Assembly (NCBI GenBank): GCA_026692865.1
Contig: JAPLNI010000058.1
Location: 656,073 to 688,801 of the forward strand
Source of the DNA: Planctomycetota bacterium
GTDB taxonomy: Bacteria; Planctomycetota; Planctomycetia; Pirellulales; Pirellulaceae
Length of the DNA: 32,729 nucleotides
Reading direction: 5' to 3'
Part shown: positions 26,725-32,729 of the stretch, in pieces
How the letters are laid out: the number at the start of each line of letters is the position of its first letter
Position numbering within the stretch: position 1 is the first letter of the stretch
The notes under the pieces: model-generated
The model's input: only the letters and a program-made list of their open reading frames with translations
The model's database searches: none
What the model was told of the DNA's origin: nothing
Made by a program: the position numbers and the translations under genes

Positions 26725-27411
26725 GTGGCGAATACAACGCGGACAATCGAAGTCAACCGTGACATTGCTAGCGAGCGAAAGCAAGAAGCAGCTGAACTAC
26801 GAAAGGTTTTTACAAACCAAGGTACATTGGTGATAAATCTGGTTTCTTCACCTGGCGCCGGGAAAACAAGCTTACTCGAAACGACCGCAAAATACTGGGC
26901 TGGAACTCGGAAGATGGCCGTTCTCGTCGGTGACATCGCGACCGAACGCGATGCCGAAAGGCTGGCTCCATTTACCCCAGTCCGACAATTGACAACCGGA
27001 GGTGCGTGCCATCTTGAACTGGCACTCGTAAAGCGTGGACTCGCCGAACTTCCGCATGAGAACTACGAGTTCTTGTTCATCGAGAACATCGGCAATCTTG
27101 TTTGTCCGGCTTCGCACGACTTGGCAGAACACGTTCGAGTGGTAGTTCTCAGCACAACCGAAGGCGACGATAAACCTGGAAAATACCCCAAAATGTTTCG
27201 GACAAGCCAAGCGATGGTCATTTCGAAGATCGACTTGCTCCCGTACGTCCCGTTTGTCGTCGCGAATGCTATCGCGGACGCAGGCCGCATCCAAGGAGAG
27301 TTAGAAACGCTGCAGGTTTCAGCACTGAATGGTGGCGGAATCGCTCTATGGTGTCAATGGCTTGACGGACAACGCATCAAGATGCTGAAGCAGTTCGAAG
27401 GTGAGCTATGA
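26725..27411 (+). CDS. hypB: hydrogenase nickel-incorporation GTPase HypB
   Basis: 228 residues from GTG 26725. The SIMIBI-type GTPase has a P-loop at about residues 40-49 (LVSSPGAGKTSL), then VGDIATERDAERLAPFTPVR, GGACHLELALV (metal-binding Cys-His as in GxxCHL), FIENIGNLVCPASHDLAEHV and VISKIDLLPYVPF. There is no histidine-rich nickel-storage N-terminus, so it is the short form. With HypA it loads nickel into HydA. The stop overlaps the hypF ATG (ATGA). Confidence 0.94.
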   Translation: MANTTRTIEVNRDIASERKQEAAELRKVFTNQGTLVINLVSSPGAGKTSLLETTAKYWAGTRKMAVLVGDIATERDAERLAPFTPVRQLTTGGACHLELALVKRGLAELPHENYEFLFIENIGNLVCPASHDLAEHVRVVVLSTTEGDDKPGKYPKMFRTSQAMVISKIDLLPYVPFVVANAIADAGRIQGELETLQVSALNGGGIALWCQWLDGQRIKMLKQFEGEL

Positions 27412-29705
27412 AAGCGACAATGTCCACTGACAATCAAACCACTGCGCATCTTCAATTGATCGGCGACGTTCAAGGATACGGCATTCGTCCGACTGTAGCG
27501 AACCTAGCAAGGCAGCTTGACCTCCATGGTTCCGTACGAAACTGCCGACAAGGTGTTGATATTGTTTTACATGGACCGAATGTTGCGATCCAAGCTTTTC
27601 GTGAGTCGCTTAGTAAGCATTTTCCAAACGTATCACAGAGTGTCCGAATAGAATTCAATGCCGAGCGAACCGAAGATTTTCGAATTCTTCAAAGTGCCTC
27701 GGAAGGAGCAGTGCAATTTGCAATTCCTCGTGATCGGGTCATCTGCGAAAACTGCTTGCGAGAAATCCAAACACCTGGCAACAGGAGATTTGGCTACGCT
27801 TTCAATAGTTGTACACAATGTGGTCCGCGGTATTCGATCATTTTCGCCATGCCGTATGATCGTAGTCAAACGAGCATGTCCGCCTTCGAAATGTGCTCCG
27901 CATGTCAAGCTGAATTCGCCGACCCAACCCACCGTCGATTTCATGCCCAAACGAATTGCTGTCCAGACTGTGGACCGACGTTGTGGTTTGAAGAAAATGG
28001 TAAGGTGATGCAAGACAGTTCAAAGGCAATCGCAGCTGCAGCCCAAGCCATTCTTCAAGGAAGAGTTCTTGCGTTGAAGGGACTCGGTGGATACCAGTTG
28101 GTCTGCGACGCTACGAACTCGACCGTAGTTGATCAACTGCGCGTTCGTAAGCATCGTCGATCGAAACCCTTTGCCCTTATGGTCGCTTCGATTCAAGCGG
28201 CTCATACTATTGCCGAGCTCAACGAACAAGAGAAGGCTGCTCTAAAAAGTCCGGCAGGCCCGATCGTTTTGCTTCGATATAGGGCGAACTCGTGCTTGGC
28301 ATCAAACATTCATTCCGGTTTCCGAAGCGTTGGAGCGATGCTTCCGACTACGGCCTTGCATGCGATGTTGCTTAGTGCAACACAAGTCCCTTTAGTTGTC
28401 ACCAGTGGCAATATCGAAGGCGAACCGCTGGAGTATCGAGAGGAAGAGGCAACTCAAAAATTTTCCGGTATCGCAGACTGCTTTTTGCATCACGACCGTC
28501 CGATCGTGAATCCGATCGACGACAGCGTTGTGCAGGCTATGGCCGGCCGGCTCGTTACGCTTCGGGCTGCACGCGGCTTGGCACCGATGTCGATCAAGTA
28601 TCACACTCCCTTCCAAGTAATTGCACTAGGCGGTCAACAGAAGTCAGCAGTGGCTCTTTCGAATGGGCATGCGACGGTGCTTGGACCGCATCTCGGGGAT
28701 CTTGATACGGTTCAGAGCCGCGAACGATTCCTGAGGCAGGAGAACGCGTTGATGTCTCTAATGAACTGCGATTTGCCACGGTTCGTTTGTGATCAGCATC
28801 CTGACTTCTTTACCTCTCAAATAGCTAATGTGAAGAGTAAGCTAGAGTGCCAAACCATTCAGCATCACCATGCGCATGTTGTATCGGCGATGGTAGAGCA
28901 AGGATGGATGAAGCGTACTGCTCTTGGTTTTGCTTTTGATGGGACGGGCTTGGGAAGCGACGGAACGCTTTGGGGTGGCGAAGTATTGGTTACCGATGCT
29001 ACTTCGTTTCATCGCGTCGGTCATTTGCGAAGCATTCGCCTCGTTGGCGGGGATTTGGCCGCAAGAGAGCCACGGCGGATATCTCTTTCGCTCTTGATGG
29101 ATGCCATAGGTGAACAAAAAACAATGGAGCTAGTCGACCAAACGCTGCTGTCGAATTGGCAAGTCGATCGAGCTCGGATCGAACAATTCGTTTCGGTATT
29201 GAATCGAGAATCGCTCTTACTCCGGACGAGTAGTATGGGACGTTTGTTTGATGGTATTGCGGCCTTAGTATGTAGGGTTGGCCATGTAAGCTTTGAAGGT
29301 GAAGCCGCCATGCGTCTAGAGTCCACCTGTAACCTGGAAATCTCGGATGCTTACCATTTTATTGTTGGCGACGAATCGCCTTTCGAGCTTGATTGGCGGC
29401 CTCTCGTTCGGGAGTTGGTCGTGGATCTTGCTTCGAGTCTTCCCGAAGGCACAATCGCCATGAAATTTCATCGGGCCATTGCGGAAGGCATCGCGTCGAT
29501 TGGTCTTCGCTTTCCTGAATTGCCGATCGTGCTCGCGGGAGGTGTATTTCAAAACCGGACGCTTGTCGAGTTGGTCGACAAACGTCTTCGCGAACAGTCA
29601 TCTCAATACGCTATGCCTTGCGGAATCCCACCCAATGACGGTGGACTGGCGATCGGACAATTGGCTGTTGCGGCATCTCGAATGGAGAAGCTAGTATGTG
29701 CTTAG
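27408..29705 (+). CDS. hypF: carbamoyltransferase HypF
   Basis: 765 residues, full length. Domains in order: acylphosphatase (about 10-95; GDVQGYGIRPTVANLARQLD, where most homologues have GVGFRP); two zinc-finger pairs (CENCLREI and CTQCGPRYS; CSACQAEFADPTHRRFH and CCPDCGPTLW); a YrdC-type domain (about 200-385; ALKGLGGYQLVCDATN, KPFALMV, VVTSGNIEGEPL); and a Kae1-like carbamoyltransferase domain (400-760) with QHHHAHVVSAMVEQG, FAFDGTGLGSDGTLWGGE and AGGVFQNRTLVE. It makes the thiocarbamate precursor of the Fe-site cyanide ligands for transfer to HypE. It overlaps hypC by ten bases. Confidence 0.96.
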   Translation: MKATMSTDNQTTAHLQLIGDVQGYGIRPTVANLARQLDLHGSVRNCRQGVDIVLHGPNVAIQAFRESLSKHFPNVSQSVRIEFNAERTEDFRILQSASEGAVQFAIPRDRVICENCLREIQTPGNRRFGYAFNSCTQCGPRYSIIFAMPYDRSQTSMSAFEMCSACQAEFADPTHRRFHAQTNCCPDCGPTLWFEENGKVMQDSSKAIAAAAQAILQGRVLALKGLGGYQLVCDATNSTVVDQLRVRKHRRSKPFALMVASIQAAHTIAELNEQEKAALKSPAGPIVLLRYRANSCLASNIHSGFRSVGAMLPTTALHAMLLSATQVPLVVTSGNIEGEPLEYREEEATQKFSGIADCFLHHDRPIVNPIDDSVVQAMAGRLVTLRAARGLAPMSIKYHTPFQVIALGGQQKSAVALSNGHATVLGPHLGDLDTVQSRERFLRQENALMSLMNCDLPRFVCDQHPDFFTSQIANVKSKLECQTIQHHHAHVVSAMVEQGWMKRTALGFAFDGTGLGSDGTLWGGEVLVTDATSFHRVGHLRSIRLVGGDLAAREPRRISLSLLMDAIGEQKTMELVDQTLLSNWQVDRARIEQFVSVLNRESLLLRTSSMGRLFDGIAALVCRVGHVSFEGEAAMRLESTCNLEISDAYHFIVGDESPFELDWRPLVRELVVDLASSLPEGTIAMKFHRAIAEGIASIGLRFPELPIVLAGGVFQNRTLVELVDKRLREQSSQYAMPCGIPPNDGGLAIGQLAVAASRMEKLVCA

Positions 29706-29974
29706 GCGTACCTGGAAAAGTAGTCGAGTGGCTTGATCATGATCCGTTGTTTGGATTAGCCAATGTCGAGTTTGACGGAGTTGCCAAAGCCTGTCACATG
29801 GCTTGCGTTCCCGATGCGAAAATTGGCGACTACGTCATCGTACATGCAGGCGTAGCCATTTCTCTTGTCGAAGAATCAGAAGCCAACCGTGTTTTTGAAG
29901 AACTACAACGCGTAAATCTGCTCGAATCGGATGATTGCGAAACAAGCAAGCCTAACTTGGGAGGTTATGCATGA
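29696..29974 (+). CDS. hypC: hydrogenase assembly chaperone HypC
   Basis: 92 residues starting MCLGVPGKVVEW with the essential N-terminal Cys2 that carries the Fe(CN)2CO unit. The short OB-like barrel (GLANVEFDGVAKACHMACVP, IGDYVIVHAGVAIS) and the helix EANRVFEELQRV complete the family pattern. HypC works with HypD to build the iron site and pass it to the large subunit. The stop overlaps the hypD ATG (ATGA). Confidence 0.95.
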   Translation: MCLGVPGKVVEWLDHDPLFGLANVEFDGVAKACHMACVPDAKIGDYVIVHAGVAISLVEESEANRVFEELQRVNLLESDDCETSKPNLGGYA

Positions 29975-31083
29975 AGTTTGTCAATGAATTTCGTGACCCA
30001 TTGCTCGCTCAACAGCTTGTTGAACAGATTCGCTCACTCGTTTCGAAACGATGGACATTGATGGATATTTGCGGAGGGCAGACGCATAGTCTCCTTCGGT
30101 ATGGAATCGAGGATGCCTTGTCTGACTACGTGGAGCTGATCCATGGTCCAGGATGTCCAGTCTGTGTCACCCCTTCCAAAGCGATTGATGATGCGCAGCA
30201 ACTTTCGATCCTTCCAGGCGTAATTCTGGCAAGTTTTGGAGACATGCTCCGAGTACCGGGAAGCAGAGAGTCATTGCTAAGTGCTCGAGCCCGCGGTGGG
30301 CGGGTCAAGTTTGTTTACTCTCCGCTCGATGCAGTGCAGTTCGCCAAGAACAACCCAGACGCGCAAGTCGTTTTCTTTGCAGTTGGATTTGAAACGACTG
30401 CCCCCGCGACGGCACTAGCAGTGCTTCAAGCCAAGCGATTGCAACTCACTAACTTCAGTCTCCTGGTTTCCCATGTACGCGTACTCCCTGCCATGGAAGC
30501 GCTGATGCTGAGCCCCAAGCATAGTATCGAAGGTTTCCTAGCCGCCGGGCATGTTTGTACGATTACGGGATATAAGAGCTACGATGCATTTGCAGACCGG
30601 TTTCGAGTTCCTGTTGTCGTTACAGGATTCGAACCACTCGACCTATTGCGAGGAATTCTTGAGGCATTGCGGCAACTGGAGAATGGCCACCCAAACGTTA
30701 TCAACTGCTATTCGCGGAGCGCTCGTCGCGAAGGCAATCTCGTTGCTCAAGAGATGCTAAGTCAGGTTTATGAAGTTGTCGACTGCGATTGGAGAGGCTT
30801 CGGAATCATCGAAAGTGGCGGGCTTCGATTACGCGACGAATTCGCTGATTTTGATGCAAAGCTTCGTTTTGGGTTGAGCAACGAGAGCAAACGCAACGCG
30901 CCCGAGCTTTGTTTGAGTGCGGAAGTTATGTCCGGCCAAATAAAGCCGCCGCAATGCCCTTTTTTTGGCAAACAGTGTACCCCGGATAGCCCACTGGGCG
31001 CGCCGATGGTATCGAGTGAAGGTGCTTGTTCGGCATACATGCGCTACCGAAGCTACGTTGTCTCGATCGAATGCGCATCATGA
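29971..31083 (+). CDS. hypD: hydrogenase formation protein HypD
   Basis: 370 residues. Conserved motifs are MDICGGQTHSLLRYGIEDAL, LIHGPGCPVCVTPSKAIDDA, VVFFAVGFETTAPATALAVL and a C-terminal 4Fe-4S region with CPFFGKQCTPDSPLGAPMVS and EGACSAYMRY. HypD is the scaffold on which cyanide and CO are added to iron together with HypC. The protein appears complete. The stop overlaps the hypE ATG (ATGA at 31080). Confidence 0.96.
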   Translation: MKFVNEFRDPLLAQQLVEQIRSLVSKRWTLMDICGGQTHSLLRYGIEDALSDYVELIHGPGCPVCVTPSKAIDDAQQLSILPGVILASFGDMLRVPGSRESLLSARARGGRVKFVYSPLDAVQFAKNNPDAQVVFFAVGFETTAPATALAVLQAKRLQLTNFSLLVSHVRVLPAMEALMLSPKHSIEGFLAAGHVCTITGYKSYDAFADRFRVPVVVTGFEPLDLLRGILEALRQLENGHPNVINCYSRSARREGNLVAQEMLSQVYEVVDCDWRGFGIIESGGLRLRDEFADFDAKLRFGLSNESKRNAPELCLSAEVMSGQIKPPQCPFFGKQCTPDSPLGAPMVSSEGACSAYMRYRSYVVSIECAS

Positions 31084-32150
31084 ATCCTATCAACAACCTT
31101 CTCAACGAAGCAAAAACGCTATACCTAACGTGTCCATCAGAGAGTACAGCAAAGGATGTCGTATTGCTGGCACAAGGAGAAGGCGGACGATTGATGCGTA
31201 AATTTATACATGAACGAATCGTACCGATTCTTGGTACCTCGACGATAGAAGACGCCGTTCGAATTCCAAATGGGGCCGGTGAACTTGCAATTACGACAGA
31301 TAGTTATGTTGTATCGCCCTTGTTCTTTCCAGGCGGCGATATGGGTTCGTTGGCAGTGAATGGTACAGTCAATGATTTGGCGGTAGCCGGCGCAGAGGCT
31401 TTGTGCATAACGCTAGGTTTGATCATTGAAGAAGGCCTACCCTTTGAAATTCTCGACCGAATTCTTCAAAGCGTAGCAAAAGCGGCAAGAGAATGTGGAG
31501 TCGCTGTTGTGGCGGGCGATACCAAAGTTGTTCCGCGTGGAGCTGCTGACAAACTTTTTATTAATACGACAGGTGTTGGTCGTTTTCGCTCTCAAACTCA
31601 TCTCAGTTGTCAATCCATTCAAGAAGGAGACATCCTTCTCGTGAGCGGTCCGATTGGACAGCATGGCGTTGCCGTTCTTGCAGCCCGAGAGAACTTGCGA
31701 TTAACGCCCGAACCTCAGTCCGACTGTGCGGCTTTGCATCATGCTTGTGCTGCTTTACTGGATGCACTTGGCGGAGATCTACGAGCGATGCGCGACGCGA
31801 CCCGTGGTGGCGTTTCTGCCGTTCTTCATGAATGGTCCGAAGCGTCGCATAGCAGCATGAAGCTGGATGAGTCTAAGATTCCTGTCTCGCCTGAAGTTCG
31901 AGGAGTTTGCGAACTACTTGGGCTGGATCCACTCTACGTAGCCAATGAAGGGACGTTTGTCGCGGCCGTTGCACCAGCCTCGGTCGACTTGGCAATCGAA
32001 GTCTTGCAATCACATCGCGTTTCCGGGTCAGCAAAAGCCATTGGTTGTGTATTACGAAGGCAATCTTCGCCGGTCGTAATCGAGCGAATGTTGGGAGTCC
32101 TTCAACCCGTTGACGAACCCTCCGGATCGCCACTCCCGCGAATTTGTTAG
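31080..32150 (+). CDS. hypE: carbamoyl dehydratase HypE
   Basis: 356 residues from ATG 31080; a longer frame from 31026 lies inside hypD and is not used. AIR-synthase-like motifs: GEGGRLMRKFIHERIVPILG, LAITTDSYVVSPLFFPGGDM, SLAVNGTVNDLAVAGAEAL, VVAGDTKVV and MRDATRGGVSAVLHE. The protein ends with the required C-terminal Pro-Arg-Ile-Cys, whose Cys is carbamoylated by HypF and dehydrated to thiocyanate. All key features are present. It is the last gene of the operon; I see no clear terminator after it. Confidence 0.96.
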   Translation: MNPINNLLNEAKTLYLTCPSESTAKDVVLLAQGEGGRLMRKFIHERIVPILGTSTIEDAVRIPNGAGELAITTDSYVVSPLFFPGGDMGSLAVNGTVNDLAVAGAEALCITLGLIIEEGLPFEILDRILQSVAKAARECGVAVVAGDTKVVPRGAADKLFINTTGVGRFRSQTHLSCQSIQEGDILLVSGPIGQHGVAVLAARENLRLTPEPQSDCAALHHACAALLDALGGDLRAMRDATRGGVSAVLHEWSEASHSSMKLDESKIPVSPEVRGVCELLGLDPLYVANEGTFVAAVAPASVDLAIEVLQSHRVSGSAKAIGCVLRRQSSPVVIERMLGVLQPVDEPSGSPLPRIC

Positions 32151-32208
32151 GATTGCTTTCGAGCAGAAGCCACTTTTCGAATCCGCCTATGATTTAGAGA
32201 ATGATGAG

Positions 32209-32292
32209 ATGACTCTCTTCTACTATGATCCGAAGTTTATGGAGCATATCACTGGAAATCATCCGGAGAATGCTGCTCGGATTATCGCGCAA
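32209..32292 (+). pseudogene. N-terminal fragment of a class II histone-deacetylase-like protein
   Basis: From ATG 32209 the frame reads MTLFYYDPKFMEHITGNHPE and then NAARI, the opening of acetoin-utilisation/histone-deacetylase-like hydrolases (LFYYDPxFLxHxTGxHPExxxR). After about 27 codons the similarity stops and another gene's sequence begins in a different frame, so only the N-terminus is left. The intact enzymes are zinc-dependent amidohydrolases. Confidence 0.5.
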
Positions 32293-32729
32293 GGAATGGC
32301 GAATCGCGCTGGTCGGTTGAGCCCTACACCAAGCCAGAGCTGCCGATCCAACCCATCAACGCGGCGGACCCTTCCGATGAGTTTGATACGACGATACTCG
32401 GCGGCCAATGGGCTTGGAATCACGACTCCGACGACTCGTGCTGGTCACTCACCGCGAGGTCGGGACATTTTCGATTGACGGCGCGGCATCTGAACACCCA
32501 GGGCGGCATTTCTCAATTCGGCCGCACGAAGGTCAACTATCGCGAAGACCATCTTCTCTTTGCCTACAATACGCTCGTACAGCGCCTTTACGGAGCCCAG
32601 TCCGACATCGTCACGAAGCTCGACACCGCGAACATGATCGACGGCCAACGCGCCGGTCTCTGCACGATGATCGACGACTATACTTGGATCGGAGTCGCCA
32701 AAGATGGCGGTATCAAACGCATGCTCTTT
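32293..32729 (+). pseudogene. C-terminal part of a GH43-type glycosidase, 5' truncated, runs off the window
   Basis: An uninterrupted frame (codons from 32313, possibly slightly earlier) reads ADPSDEFDTTILGGQWAWNH, SDDSCWSLTARSGHFRLTA, NTLVQRLYGAQSDIVTKLD, then MIDGQRAGLCTM and DDYTWIGVAKDGG. This matches the C-terminal concanavalin-like domain of GH43 beta-xylosidases (DEFxxxLGxQWxWNHxP, LRLxA, NTLxQR, MxxGxxAGL). The catalytic five-bladed propeller that should precede it is missing and the sequence abuts the deacetylase fragment. The end lies beyond the window. Confidence 0.65.

Overview
The window looks like chromosomal DNA of a planctomycete, probably a Pirellulaceae-type bacterium. This is inferred from gene content: a PVC-type heme-binding propeller protein next to a DUF1552 protein, a DUF1080-like secreted protein, a secreted sulfatase, and polysaccharide-lyase/hydrolase remnants. 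No rRNA or tRNA gene was seen, so the placement is not proven.

Left third (1-9400, all plus strand): a secreted polysaccharide-degradation type region. It holds a 5'-truncated TolB/PD40 propeller, an exported protein of unknown function, a broken GH28 polygalacturonase, a c-type heme/propeller protein, a Tat-exported DUF1552 protein, a DUF1080-like protein and a sulfatase. From 9400 to 11640 lie gene remnants: a TrmO/TsaA-like fragment, a PIN toxin with a premature stop beside an apparently intact antitoxin, and a frameshifted DNA-binding protein.

Middle (11650-16030): a stress/storage cluster. The minus strand carries a CHAD protein, a phasin-like protein, a broken NAD(P)H oxidoreductase containing a 9-bp tandem repeat, and a DksA/TraR-type zinc-finger protein. 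A small heat-shock protein is divergent on the plus strand. Next come a wreck of pyruvate:ferredoxin oxidoreductase (nifJ; two in-frame stops, a large internal deletion) fused by deletion to the tail of a dihydroorotate dehydrogenase-like gene, followed by a terminator-like hairpin.

Right (18606-32150): one tight 13-gene operon, all intact: PEP synthase, a cyclic-nucleotide-binding-domain protein without a DNA-binding domain, the four subunits of a cytoplasmic group 3b-type NAD(P)-linked [NiFe] hydrogenase (hydBGDA), a maturation protease, and hypA, B, F, C, D, E. Most junctions overlap by 1-10 nt or are separated by 1 nt. In front of it I see a strong sigma-54 (-24/-12) promoter match, TTGGCACG-N4-GTGCT, and about 40 bp further upstream a perfect 19-bp palindrome, TATTGAGATAATCTCAATA, placed like an enhancer-binding-protein site. 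Weaker -24/-12 matches precede the DksA-type and Hsp20 genes. The window ends in a histone-deacetylase-like fragment joined to the C-terminal part of a GH43-type glycosidase.

The overall picture is a decaying neighbourhood with about a dozen pseudogenes, in which a complete hydrogenase-plus-maturation operon has stayed intact, presumably under selection. A plausible reading is a low-oxygen/redox-balancing module under RpoN control.
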